A stretch of DNA of 64,000 nt, taken from NCBI RefSeq assembly GCF_028767125.1, contig NZ_JAKCWP010000001.1:682001-746000 (forward strand). Direction: 5' to 3'. Of this stretch, positions 17,536 through 25,838 are shown in pieces; positions within the stretch are counted from its first letter, which is position 1; each line of letters starts with the position of its first letter. The position numbers were made by a program, and so were the translations under genes. The stretch comes from Chelativorans sp. YIM 93263. Its GTDB lineage: Bacteria; Pseudomonadota; Alphaproteobacteria; Rhizobiales; Rhizobiaceae. A model generated the notes under the pieces. That model saw only the letters and a list, made by a program, of their open reading frames with translations, ran no database searches and was not told the origin of the DNA.

Positions 17536-17868
17536 ATGCGCGCAAGAGCGACCGCTATACTGGCTGCCGCAGCGACCTTCATTTCCGGGACTTCCCAAGC
17601 GTTCGCGGGCGGAGACCTCGTGTCGGGGCGCGAGAAGGCACAGCAATGCGTGGCCTGTCATGGCCCCGGGGGAGTGGCCCCCAATCCGACCTTTCCGCAT
17701 CTTGCCGGCCAGAACGCCGCCTACCTCGAGATACAACTCGAATATTTTAAGAATGGGCAGCGGTTTCACCCGGTTATGACCCCGGTAGCCGAGGCGCTGA
17801 CCCCGCAGGATATCGAGGACCTCTCCGCTTATTTCAGCGCAGTCGGCCCACTGGCGGACGCACCTTAG
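17536..17868 (+). CDS. Small periplasmic c-type cytochrome
   Basis: This 110-residue protein has a signal peptide (MRARATAILAAAATFISG, cut near AFA). It carries a single-haem class-I cytochrome domain: haem motif CVACH near residue 40, a PHLAGQ segment, and the distal Met in HPVMTPVAEALT. This is the cytochrome c4/c553-like pattern (AYLEIQLEYFKNGQR). It is the first gene of the right arm, divergent from the PQQ dehydrogenase. A role as an electron acceptor of that enzyme or a shuttle to the oxidase is likely by context. The ABC receptor gene follows after 27 bp. Confidence 0.87.
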   Translation: MRARATAILAAAATFISGTSQAFAGGDLVSGREKAQQCVACHGPGGVAPNPTFPHLAGQNAAYLEIQLEYFKNGQRFHPVMTPVAEALTPQDIEDLSAYFSAVGPLADAP

Positions 17869-17895
17869 AGAGAGATTTAACCAGGGGGACAACAC

Positions 17896-18951
17896 TTGAC
17901 TAATGAATTGCCCAAACGGCCGACGCCTTCGTCCTGCGCTCGCGTTTCCGGGTTGCGGCCGCTGCTGCTGGCAACCTTCATGGCTGTGCTGACTTTCGGG
18001 CGGCCCGCTTTCGCTGCCGACATCCGCGTCGGGATTCTTGAGTACGGCACCGTTGCCTGGGAACTCGACGTCATCGACCACCACGGACTGGCGGAGAAGC
18101 GAGACCTTGATCTCGAAATCGTCCGCTACGGTGGTGAGGGCGCGCTTGACGTGGCACTCAATGCCGGCGCAGTCGACATTGTGGTGAGCGACTGGTTGTG
18201 GGTCTCGCGCCAACGCCATGAGGGTCGGTCCTTCACGCTTGTGCCTTATTCGACCATGGTCGGCTCGCTGATGGTTTCGCCCGATGCTGACGCCGCCACG
18301 CTCGCTGATCTGAAAGGCAAGCAGATCGGCATAGCCGGTGGGGCACTGGACAAGAACTGGCTGCTCATGCGGGCCTATGCACGCAGTGAGGAGGGCGCCG
18401 ACCTCGCCGACATCGCGGAACCGACCTTTGCCGCCCCGCCATTGCTCAATGAACTGATGCTGCGCGGCGATCTGCCAGCCGTCATCAACTACTGGCATTA
18501 CGGCGCACGGCTGGAAGCAGCCGGCATGAAGCGCCTCATCGATGTCGAAGACATTCTGGAAGGCCTCGGCGTGCATGACAGCGTGCCGCTGCTCGGCTGG
18601 GTCTTTGATGAAGACTGGGCGGAGGAGAATAGCAAGAAGGTGCAAGCCTTCCTGGACGCCTCCTACGAGGCAAAAAAGATCCTGGGTGAATCGGAGGAGG
18701 AATGGACGCGCATCAGGCCCTTGGTACAGGCGGAAGACGACGCGACGCTGAAAGCGCTGATGATCAATTATCGCCGGGGCATTCCACGAACCTTCGGAGA
18801 ACGTCAGGTGGAAGCGGCCGAGGAAACCTTCGCGGTGCTTTATCGCGAGGGTGGTGGCGAGTTGACAGGCGGCGCGGAGAACCTGACGCCGGGCACGTTC
18901 TGGTCGGGGTTCCGGCTTCAGGACAGCGCGAGCTCAACGGCGCAGCCCTAA
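17896..18951 (+). CDS. NitT/TauT-type ABC transporter substrate-binding protein
   Basis: This 351-residue protein has an N-terminal extension and signal peptide (LLLATFMAVLTFGRPAFA), then a periplasmic fold of the SsuA/TauA/NMT1 class (DIRVGILEYGTVAWELDVI, GGEGALDVALNAGAVDIVVSDWLWV, LKGKQIGIAGGALDKNWLL). It is the receptor for the permease and ATPase encoded next. The ligand cannot be read from sequence; the operon suggests a compound connected with PQQ-dependent alcohol oxidation, such as a substrate, cofactor or metal carrier. TTG at 17896 is the listed start; downstream Met43 is too late to keep the signal peptide. Confidence 0.8.
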   Translation: MTNELPKRPTPSSCARVSGLRPLLLATFMAVLTFGRPAFAADIRVGILEYGTVAWELDVIDHHGLAEKRDLDLEIVRYGGEGALDVALNAGAVDIVVSDWLWVSRQRHEGRSFTLVPYSTMVGSLMVSPDADAATLADLKGKQIGIAGGALDKNWLLMRAYARSEEGADLADIAEPTFAAPPLLNELMLRGDLPAVINYWHYGARLEAAGMKRLIDVEDILEGLGVHDSVPLLGWVFDEDWAEENSKKVQAFLDASYEAKKILGESEEEWTRIRPLVQAEDDATLKALMINYRRGIPRTFGERQVEAAEETFAVLYREGGGELTGGAENLTPGTFWSGFRLQDSASSTAQP

Positions 18952-19673
18952 GAGCGCTTTGTTTCGTCGCTCTGCTTCTGGCTTGGCAAGCTGCAGCTTT
19001 TTGGGCCGGCGGCCGGGTTTTGCCAGCCCCGGGCACGGTTCTCGTCGCGCTATCGCAGCACTTGACCGAGGGAAACCTGCTTTTCCACCTTGCCGCTACT
19101 CTTGCGCGCGTCCTGGCCGCCTTCGCCGTAGCGATGGTCGTGGGCTCGATCATGGGCATCGCCATGGGGCGCTGGCGCCGCGCCGATTATTCCCTGGATG
19201 GAGCGCTCGTTCTCGGGCTCAACATCCCTGCACTGGTGATCATCATACTGTGCTACGTCTGGTTCGGTCTGACGGAAGCCGCCGCCATCCTTGCCGTCTC
19301 AATCAACAAGATCCCCACCGTCGCCGTGACCATGCGTGAGGGCGCGCGAGCCGTCGACCGGCAGCTCATGGACGTGGCGACAGCCTTTGACCTGCCGCCA
19401 TCGCGCACTCTGCGAAAGGTGTATCTACCCCAACTCTACCCCTACTTCATGGCCGCCGCGCGTAGCGGTCTGGCCCTTACTTGGAAAGTTGTTCTCGTTG
19501 TCGAACTACTCGGCCGCTCAAGCGGCGTCGGCTTCCAGCTCGGCCTTTTCTTCCAGATGTTCGATATCGCCGGCATCCTTGCCTACACGCTCGCCTTCGC
19601 AGCGGTGATCCTGACGCTGGAGGCGGCGGTTCTCCGCCCAGCCGACCGGCGAGTAGCCAGGTGGCGGGCATGA
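18702..19673 (+). CDS. NitT/TauT-type ABC transporter permease (start unclear)
   Basis: The homologous part runs from about 18930 (ALRALCFVALLLAWQAAAFW) to 19673. It is a typical SsuC/TauC permease with six helices and the EAA loop (MDVATAFDLPPSRTLRKVYLPQL). No ATG, GTG or TTG exists in frame between the ATG at 18702 and a TTG at 19020. The ATG at 18702, given here, has a GGAGGAGG site but lies deep inside the receptor gene and would add about 76 residues of shadow-like sequence. The TTG would remove the first helix. A -1 frameshift from the receptor, a rare start codon or a sequence error are alternatives. Its stop overlaps the ATPase start. Confidence 0.75.
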   Translation: MDAHQALGTGGRRRDAESADDQLSPGHSTNLRRTSGGSGRGNLRGALSRGWWRVDRRRGEPDAGHVLVGVPASGQRELNGAALRALCFVALLLAWQAAAFWAGGRVLPAPGTVLVALSQHLTEGNLLFHLAATLARVLAAFAVAMVVGSIMGIAMGRWRRADYSLDGALVLGLNIPALVIIILCYVWFGLTEAAAILAVSINKIPTVAVTMREGARAVDRQLMDVATAFDLPPSRTLRKVYLPQLYPYFMAAARSGLALTWKVVLVVELLGRSSGVGFQLGLFFQMFDIAGILAYTLAFAAVILTLEAAVLRPADRRVARWRA

Positions 19674-20428
19674 CGGCGCTCTCCATCGACATTGCGCGCA
19701 AGGAATACACGCCGAGCGACATAGTGGCGCTCGAGGGGCTGCGCTTCAATGTGGAGAAAGGCTCCTTCGTTTCGCTGGTCGGTCCCTCGGGTGCCGGCAA
19801 ATCGACACTGCTGAAGCTCATTCTCGGCATCGACCGGGCGTTCGATGGCAGCATCCATTTCCTGGACGGAGGCACGCGCATCGGCTGCGTGTTTCAGGAG
19901 CCCCGTCTGATGCCATGGCTGTCCACCCTTGAGAACATCCTGCTGGTGACCGGCGATGGTCCTGGGGAACGCGAGCGCGCCAGAGAACTCATCACCGCGA
20001 CGGGGTTGGCGGGCTTCGAGGATGCCTTTCCGCGCGAGCTCTCCGGCGGCATGCAGCGGCGGGCGGCACTGGCGCGCGCTTTTGCGGTACAGCCGAGCCT
20101 TCTTCTGATGGACGAGCCCTTCGTCTCGCTCGACCGGCCCGCTGCCTCTGCCCTGCGCGAACTTCTGCTCGATCTCTGGCGCGAGACCCGGCCAACCATC
20201 CTCTATGTGACCCACGATCTGCACGAGGCGCTGGCGCTCGCCGACCGTGTCGTCTTCATCCGCAGGCGGCCGGGGCGCGTGGTGCTGGACTTCTCCATCG
20301 ACCTGCCGCGCCCGCGCAGTGTCGACGACGTTGCCATTCATGCACTCCATCAGGAGTTATTGGAAAGCCATCCAGGCCTGCTGCAAGGCATCCTTCGGGA
20401 AGAGAGGGAGGCGATGCCGGATGGATAG
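19670..20428 (+). CDS. NitT/TauT-type ABC transporter ATP-binding protein
   Basis: This 252-residue ATPase starts at ATG 19670, overlapping the permease stop by ATGA. It has Walker A GPSGAGKST near residue 41, a Q-loop in CVFQEPRLMPWL, signature LSGGMQRRAALARA, Walker B LLLMDEPF, and His switch YVTHDLHEAL. The PRLMPW phrase and the C-terminal RPGRVVLDFSIDLPRPR are typical of SsuB/TauB/NrtD ATPases. It drives the importer formed with the two preceding genes. The ORF can be extended upstream, but only across the permease gene in a shadow frame. Confidence 0.9.
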   Translation: MTALSIDIARKEYTPSDIVALEGLRFNVEKGSFVSLVGPSGAGKSTLLKLILGIDRAFDGSIHFLDGGTRIGCVFQEPRLMPWLSTLENILLVTGDGPGERERARELITATGLAGFEDAFPRELSGGMQRRAALARAFAVQPSLLLMDEPFVSLDRPAASALRELLLDLWRETRPTILYVTHDLHEALALADRVVFIRRRPGRVVLDFSIDLPRPRSVDDVAIHALHQELLESHPGLLQGILREEREAMPDG

Positions 20429-21173
20429 CAACCGCCCCCTCCTCGAAGTCACCAGCCTTGCCAAGAGCTACGGCGGCAGGACGGGGCTTGCAGGGATCGA
20501 CCTTGCGGTCGGCGCGGGCGAATTCGTCGTCCTGCTGGGCCCGAACGGCGCCGGCAAGACGACGCTCTTCAACATCCTGTGCGGGCTTCTCCCCCCTGAC
20601 GCCGGCGAGGTGCGGATCGGCGGCGGCCGCCCGGGCGATGCCGGCGCAAGGCGCGCACTTGGCATCGTCTTCCAACAGCCCACCCTCGACCTCGATTTGT
20701 CGGTTCGCGCCAATCTGCGCTTCCACGGCGCACTCTATGGGATGGGCGGTCGCATGCTTGAAAGCCGGATGGAGGAAGAGCTTGCTCGCGCCGGTCTCGT
20801 TGAAGCCGGCCGACAGGTCTGCCGCACACTCTCGGGAGGCAACCGGCGCAAGGTGGAGCTTGCCCGCGCGCTGCTGCACGAGCCTACAGTCCTTCTCATG
20901 GATGAGGCGACTGCGGGGCTGGACCACGCCTCCCGCCGCGCCCTTGTGGAGGATGTGCGCCGGCTCGCCAACCGGCGCGGGGTCGGTGTGCTGTGGGCGA
21001 CGCATTTGGTGGATGAAGCAAGCGAGGCAGACCGCATCGTCGTGCTCCATGAGGGCCGCGTCCTCAGCGACGCCGCACCGGCAGAGTTCACCTTCAGAAC
21101 GGGCAAGCCGACGGTGGATGCTGCCTTTCTGGCGATCACCAAGGCAGGCGCACCACGCGAGTCAACAATATGA
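20421..21173 (+). CDS. ABC transporter ATP-binding protein of the PQQ-alcohol-dehydrogenase-associated system
   Basis: This 250-residue ATPase starts at ATG 20421, 8 bp inside the preceding ATPase gene. Walker A is GPNGAGKTT, the signature LSGGNRRKVELARAL, Walker B VLLMDEAT, with a His switch WATHLVDEA. The order and sequence fit the ATPase that pairs with ABC-2 permeases, and it is distinct from the NitT-type ATPase upstream. Together with the beta-propeller protein, the second binding protein and the ABC-2 permease downstream it forms the set repeatedly found beside PQQ-dependent ethanol/phenylethanol dehydrogenases. The cargo is unknown. Confidence 0.87.
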   Translation: MDSNRPLLEVTSLAKSYGGRTGLAGIDLAVGAGEFVVLLGPNGAGKTTLFNILCGLLPPDAGEVRIGGGRPGDAGARRALGIVFQQPTLDLDLSVRANLRFHGALYGMGGRMLESRMEEELARAGLVEAGRQVCRTLSGGNRRKVELARALLHEPTVLLMDEATAGLDHASRRALVEDVRRLANRRGVGVLWATHLVDEASEADRIVVLHEGRVLSDAAPAEFTFRTGKPTVDAAFLAITKAGAPRESTI

Positions 21174-21187
21174 ATGGAGGACCCCTC

Positions 21188-22168
21188 ATGCGGACGCTTC
21201 GCCGGATTATTCTTTCCCTGTTTCTCCTGACGGTACCGTTTATCGCCGCACAGGCGCAGGAAAGCGGGCGCGTCTTCGTCAGCAGCGAGAAGGATAACGC
21301 AGTTATCGTCTTCGACGCGGGCACATTGGAGAAGACGGCGGAGATACCCACCAGCGAGCGGCCGCGTGCCCTGCAGCTCAGCCCCGACCGGCGCCTGCTT
21401 TATGCAGCTTGCGGCGACGGCGACGCGATCGACGTCATCGACCTCGAGGCAATGGAGGTGATCGACCGCCTCGAGGTGGGGGACGATCCGGAGATGTTCG
21501 ACCTCAGCCCGGACGGCAAACTGATCTACGTCTCCAATGAGGATGACGCGCTTTTGACGGTCTTCGATATTGCCGCCAAGGAAGCGGTGGCCGAGGTAGA
21601 GGTTGGCGAGGAACCCGAAGGCGTTCTTGCCGCCCCCAACGGTTCGGTGGTCTACGTCACCTCCGAGGTGGCGAATATGGTGCATGTAGTCGATGCCGAA
21701 ACCCATGAACTTCTCGCCAACACGCTGGTCGGCAACCGCCCGCGCCGGTTTGCGCTGACGCCGGACGGCAGCGAGCTGTGGGTGACCAACGAGTTGAGCG
21801 GCAGCGTTTCCATCCTCGATACCGGCAGCTACGAAGTGACGGAAGAAATCGCCTTCGAGCCGCAGGGCTTTCGCCGTGAGAACGTGACGCCTGTGGGCAT
21901 CGTCATGACCGAGGACGGCAGCACTGCCTATGTCGGGCTGGGCAGGGCGAACCATGTGGCCGCCGTCGATGTCGCGGCGAAATCCGTGCGCGAGTATGTG
22001 CTGGTCGGCGAGCGCGCGTGGGGTCTGGCACTCAACGGCGACGAGTCCACGCTCTACGTTGCGAACGGGCTCAGCGACGACATGTCGGTGGTCGATACAG
22101 CTTCCCTGAGCGTGGCGAAATCGGTGCCCGTGGCGCGAACGCCGCATAGCGTCGTCGTGGTGGATTGA
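21188..22168 (+). CDS. PQQ-dependent catabolism-associated beta-propeller protein (YVTN repeats)
   Basis: This 326-residue periplasmic protein starts at ATG 21188, which is preceded by GGAGGA at good spacing; the earlier ATG at 21170 lacks this. A signal peptide (LFLLTVPFIAAQAQ) is followed by about seven YVTN-type beta-propeller repeats with recurring phrases such as RLLYAACGDGDAIDVIDL, KLIYVSNEDDALLTVFDI and STLYVANGLSDDMSVVDT. Proteins of this kind accompany the ABC-2-type system beside PQQ-dependent dehydrogenases. The exact function is not known; propellers of this kind often bind partner proteins or small ligands. Confidence 0.88.
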   Translation: MRTLRRIILSLFLLTVPFIAAQAQESGRVFVSSEKDNAVIVFDAGTLEKTAEIPTSERPRALQLSPDRRLLYAACGDGDAIDVIDLEAMEVIDRLEVGDDPEMFDLSPDGKLIYVSNEDDALLTVFDIAAKEAVAEVEVGEEPEGVLAAPNGSVVYVTSEVANMVHVVDAETHELLANTLVGNRPRRFALTPDGSELWVTNELSGSVSILDTGSYEVTEEIAFEPQGFRRENVTPVGIVMTEDGSTAYVGLGRANHVAAVDVAAKSVREYVLVGERAWGLALNGDESTLYVANGLSDDMSVVDTASLSVAKSVPVARTPHSVVVVD

Positions 22169-22169
22169 G

Positions 22170-23339
22170 ATGCGCATCATCGCGGCGATTCTCTTTTTCC
22201 TGCTGGCGGTGGTCCCGGCCGCCGCCGAGACGGTCACCTTTGGCTTCCTCTCGCTGGAAGGCGACCCGCGCTATTCGGAAAGCCGGCTCGATATGCGGCT
22301 TCCGGCACAGCCCTGGGGCAAGCCCGACCAGGGCGCGGAGGTTGCTTTGCGGGAAAGCCGTTTCGTGGGCTCTGCCCTCGGGGTTGAGTTCGATCTGGAA
22401 AGCGTGGTCGTCGCCGAGCCGAAGGAAGCCGCAAGCGCGCTGGACGCGTTTATCGAGCAGGAAATCTCTTTCGTGCTGCTCGATCTGCCGGGCGAGCTCG
22501 TTGCGCAACTCGCCCAGGCCACGGCCGGGCGCGACGTGATGCTCTTCAACATCTCCGCACCGGATGATGCTCTGCGGCAGACCGCCTGCTCGGAAAACCT
22601 TCTCAACATCGGGCCGAGCCGAGCCATGCTGTCGGACGCGCTGGCACAATATCTCGTTCGCCAGGACTGGCGCGACGTGATGGTGCTGAAGGGCGAGGCG
22701 CCGGAGGACGAGGCGGTGTTCGCCGCCTTCGAGCGCTCGGCGAAACGCTACGGGCTGAACATCACCGAGGTGCGCCCCTTCGTTCTGGGCAGCGACCCGC
22801 GCGAACGCCAGCGCAACAACGTGGCGCTTCTCACCTCGGACGCGGAGTACGATGTGCTTTTCATCGCCGAGGCAAGCGGCGAGTTCGCGCGCGAAGTGCC
22901 GTTCCGCACCCAGCATCCGCGTCCGGCGGTCGGTGCAGCGGGGCTGACGCCGAACTTTTGGCATTGGGCGTGGGAGCGGCATGGCGCAGCACAGCTCAAC
23001 AATCGCTTTGAGCGGCAGGCGGAGCGCTTCATGACCGGCTACGATTGGGCCGCCTGGATCGCGACGAAAGCAGTGGTGGAGGCGGTGGTGCGCACCGAAA
23101 CGACAGAGTTCGGCGCCGTCGCCGATTATGTCCGGAGCGAGGAGATCGTGCTCGACGGCTTCAAAGGCTATCCGCTGAATTTTCGTCCTTGGAACAATCA
23201 GCTGCGCCAACCGGTCTTTCTCACCATGCCCAATTGGGTGGTCGACCGGGCGCCTTTCGAAGGTTTCCTGCACGAGACCAACAATCTCGACACGCTCGGC
23301 TTCGACGAGAGGGAGACGCAATGCGCGCTCAGCCGATGA
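22170..23339 (+). CDS. ABC substrate-binding-like protein, PQQ-alcohol-dehydrogenase system
   Basis: This 389-residue protein has a signal peptide (MRIIAAILFFLLAVVPAAA) and a type-I periplasmic binding fold related to branched-chain amino-acid receptors. Visible segments are VTFGFLSLEGDPRY at the mature start, DVMLFNISAPDDALRQTACSENLLNIGPSRAM in the middle, and MTGYDWAAWIATKAVVEAVV. This matches the binding protein that accompanies the ATPase and ABC-2 permease in PQQ-dependent alcohol dehydrogenase loci. It begins one base after the propeller stop and overlaps the permease gene. Combining a receptor with an exporter-type permease is unusual, so it may act as a sensor or chaperone. Confidence 0.87.
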   Translation: MRIIAAILFFLLAVVPAAAETVTFGFLSLEGDPRYSESRLDMRLPAQPWGKPDQGAEVALRESRFVGSALGVEFDLESVVVAEPKEAASALDAFIEQEISFVLLDLPGELVAQLAQATAGRDVMLFNISAPDDALRQTACSENLLNIGPSRAMLSDALAQYLVRQDWRDVMVLKGEAPEDEAVFAAFERSAKRYGLNITEVRPFVLGSDPRERQRNNVALLTSDAEYDVLFIAEASGEFAREVPFRTQHPRPAVGAAGLTPNFWHWAWERHGAAQLNNRFERQAERFMTGYDWAAWIATKAVVEAVVRTETTEFGAVADYVRSEEIVLDGFKGYPLNFRPWNNQLRQPVFLTMPNWVVDRAPFEGFLHETNNLDTLGFDERETQCALSR

Positions 23340-24193
23340 CCGCTGAAGCGATTTCGGGCCGAACCGGCACTCCCTCCGGGTTCGGGGCCGCACACGCGGC
23401 CCGCGCGCTTGGCGCCATCGTGCAGCGCGATCTCTTCCGCTTCGTGCACCAGCGCGGCCGGCTCGTTGCCGCGGTGGTTCGCCCGAGTCTGTGGCTGCTC
23501 GTCTTCGCGCTCGGCTTCCGCAACGTCTTCGGCGTCTCAATCATCCCGCCTTACGAGACCTATGTGGAATACCAGGTTTATGTGGTGCCGGGGCTGCTCG
23601 GCATGGTGCTGCTGTTCAACGGCATGCAGTCTTCGCTCGCCATGGTCTACGATCGCGAGATGGGGTTCATGCGGCTCCTGCTCGCCGCACCGTTGCCGCG
23701 CTGGTATCTGCTCCTGTCCAAACTGGTCTCGGGCACGGTCCTCTCGGTGCTGCAGGCCTTTGGCTTTCTCGCCGTTGCGGCAGCCTTCGGCGTCGACATT
23801 CCCTGGATGGGATGGTTGTGGGCGCTGCCGGCACTGCTCCTTGTCGGCATGATGCTGGGCGCGCTCGGGCTCGCGTTATCAGTCCACATCCGCCAGATCG
23901 AGAACTTCGCCGGCGCGATGAACTTCGTCATCTTCCCGATGTTCTTCATCTCCCCGGCGCTTTATCCGCTTTGGCGCTTCGAGGAAGCCGGCGCGCAGAT
24001 CGTCCATGTGGCCGCCCAGCTCAATCCCTTCACCTATGGCGTCCAGCTGATCCGTTTTACCCTATACGGACAATTCCACACACTCGCCGCTGCAGTCGTG
24101 GGCGGCTGCCTCGTAGCCTTCTTTGCACTGGCGGTCGCCGGCTATCGGTTGCGCAGCCCGCCGGCTGCTCCCCGAAACCCGCAATCCACATGA
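23321..24193 (+). CDS. ABC-2 type transporter permease (PedC-like)
   Basis: This 290-residue membrane protein has six predicted helices after a cytoplasmic N-terminus, with the ABC-2 signatures RPSLWLLVFALGFRN, YVVPGLLGMVLLFNGMQSSLAMVYDREMGFMRLL and FPMFFISPALYPL. ABC-2 permeases normally export polymers, drugs or haem-like compounds. This one belongs with the ATPase at 20421-21173, since the NitT-type ATPase already has a partner. ATG 23321 follows GGGAG; ATG 23336, overlapping the preceding stop, is an alternative. In P. putida-type ped loci the equivalent is required for growth on certain alcohols, but its cargo remains unresolved. Confidence 0.86.
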   Translation: MRAQPMTAEAISGRTGTPSGFGAAHAARALGAIVQRDLFRFVHQRGRLVAAVVRPSLWLLVFALGFRNVFGVSIIPPYETYVEYQVYVVPGLLGMVLLFNGMQSSLAMVYDREMGFMRLLLAAPLPRWYLLLSKLVSGTVLSVLQAFGFLAVAAAFGVDIPWMGWLWALPALLLVGMMLGALGLALSVHIRQIENFAGAMNFVIFPMFFISPALYPLWRFEEAGAQIVHVAAQLNPFTYGVQLIRFTLYGQFHTLAAAVVGGCLVAFFALAVAGYRLRSPPAAPRNPQST

Positions 24194-24213
24194 CCCGGAA
24201 AAGGAGGTCCGTG

Positions 24214-25095
24214 ATGAAATGTGCAGCTTCCGCCGTCACCCTAGCCGCTACATTGGGCGTTGTTGTCCTGCCGGCCGCAGCGCAGGAAGAACCTGCCGAG
24301 CCCCTGGTACCACGCGAGGAAGGTGCGGAGCCGCAGGCGCAAGAGCAGCCGGCACCGCAAGCGCAGGCGGAACAGGCGCCCGATTGCGCCGGCCTCCCCG
24401 ATCATGGACAACTCACCTCTTCGCTGCGCGAAGTGGTGGCTCCAGGCGATCCGTCCGTCAATGGTGGCCTCGGCAATCATATGTGGGCGGTCGTTGTGAA
24501 CCGGGCAGGCGTGGTCTGCGCGGTCGCGCGCTCCGGTGAGAACTTCGGCGACCAGTGGCCGGGCAGCCGCGCCATCGCGCTGTCCAAGGCGCATACGGCC
24601 AACGCTTTCAGCCTGCCGGGTTTTGCGCTTTCCACCGCCAATCTCTACTGGCCTTCACAGCCGGGCAGCGCCCTCTACGGGCTAGAAGCAAGCCATCCCG
24701 CCGCCGGCGCGGTTCAGGAAGGCTCTGCCGAGGATTGGGGCACGGAGGGTGACCCGCTGGTTGGACAGCCCGCCAGCGGAGTGACGGTGTTCGGCGGTGG
24801 ATTGGCCCTCTACACCGGAGAGGACGAGCTTGCTGGCGCCCTCGGGCTCAGCGGCGACGAGGCCTGCACCGACCACGTGATCGCCTGGAAAGTACGCCAC
24901 TCGCTCGATCTGGACCACGTGCCAGACGGCGTGACCGACGCAGGCAACGACAACATCATTCATGATCTCACGGTCGATCCGGCCACCGGCAGGCAAGAGA
25001 GCTCGAGCGGCTACGGTCATCCGACCTGCAGTCCCACGGCTGAAAGAATTTCGGAGAACTTTGGGGAGACCCACCCAACAGGCGGTGCTTCATAG
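24214..25095 (+). CDS. Secreted GlcG/HbpS-family (haem-degrading-like) protein
   Basis: The protein has 293 residues from ATG 24214, directly after AAGGAGG. A signal peptide (TLAATLGVVVLPAAAQ) is followed by a Glu/Pro/Gln-rich segment (about residues 26-60), then a GlcG/HbpS (formerly DUF336) domain: MWAVVVNRAGVVCAVARSG, SRAIALSKAHTANAFS and GVTVFGGGLALY. The family binds haem or cobalamin-like ligands and often sits beside quinohaemoprotein and glycolate genes. It is the last gene of the right arm. Haem capture or repair for the cluster's cytochromes is a guess from the family and place. Confidence 0.83.
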   Translation: MKCAASAVTLAATLGVVVLPAAAQEEPAEPLVPREEGAEPQAQEQPAPQAQAEQAPDCAGLPDHGQLTSSLREVVAPGDPSVNGGLGNHMWAVVVNRAGVVCAVARSGENFGDQWPGSRAIALSKAHTANAFSLPGFALSTANLYWPSQPGSALYGLEASHPAAGAVQEGSAEDWGTEGDPLVGQPASGVTVFGGGLALYTGEDELAGALGLSGDEACTDHVIAWKVRHSLDLDHVPDGVTDAGNDNIIHDLTVDPATGRQESSSGYGHPTCSPTAERISENFGETHPTGGAS

Positions 25096-25187
25096 CCGCC
25101 ACGTCGGCGGCAGTAGAGATCACTCCATGGAATTCCGCTTCCAAGTGGTTGGCTGTTAGACTGAGGAATACTGATAGGAGGGGTCTA

Positions 25188-25655
25188 GTGGATTTCGTTG
25201 AGGCGACGGCTGACCAAGACGACATCATTGTCCGTCATTACATGGCCATCTGGGAAAGCTACGGTACCCCTCCTGATCAGCTACAGGTTGATGCAGAAGC
25301 GATCGTGCGGAACTTTCTCGTTTCGGGACGCGAAGAGAGAAGCCTTGCCAGCTTCATTGCGTTCGATGGAGTGGTCGCCGCAGGTTCTGCCTCCTGCCAG
25401 CTTCACTCAATGCCGTATCCTGCGGTTGTGAAAAGCGAGCGTATGTTGCCAGGTTACATCTGGGCAGTCTACGTCGCCCCACAATATCGGAGGCAGGGCA
25501 TCTCCAAGACGTTGACCAGGATGGCTGTCGATCATCTACGACGTGCGGGCTGCACCGATGTCGTGTTGCATTCATCCGAGGCAGGAGAAGCACTTTATCG
25601 CGGACTTGGTTTCAAGCCTGCGAGCGAGATGCGGTTGAAGTTCGGCGACAAGTGA
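25188..25655 (+). CDS. GNAT-family N-acetyltransferase
   Basis: The protein has 155 residues from GTG 25188, supported by AGGAGGGG seven bases upstream; an in-frame TTG at 25149 has no such site. The acetyl-CoA-binding A motif is visible as YVAPQYRRQGISKTLTRMAVDHL, followed by the closing strand VVLHSSEAGEALYRGLGFKPASEMRLKF. The substrate is unknown; members of this size acetylate small amines, antibiotics or protein N-termini. It stands alone in the accessory zone between the dehydrogenase island and a LysR remnant. Confidence 0.83.
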   Translation: MDFVEATADQDDIIVRHYMAIWESYGTPPDQLQVDAEAIVRNFLVSGREERSLASFIAFDGVVAAGSASCQLHSMPYPAVVKSERMLPGYIWAVYVAPQYRRQGISKTLTRMAVDHLRRAGCTDVVLHSSEAGEALYRGLGFKPASEMRLKFGDK

Positions 25656-25838
25656 GCAACCGCTATGGTAGTGGGGTAGCGCATCGAAACATTCACTTCA
25701 CCGGTGGTGTTGCCGCGCTCGACAGCTTTCAAAACCTTGGCGGCTTGTGCACCGCAACGCCCCGATCATCACGAGCACCACCCCAATATCCTCAAGGATG
25801 AGCATAGGTGCGCCGAAGGGCTTGAACGCTTGCTGAAC

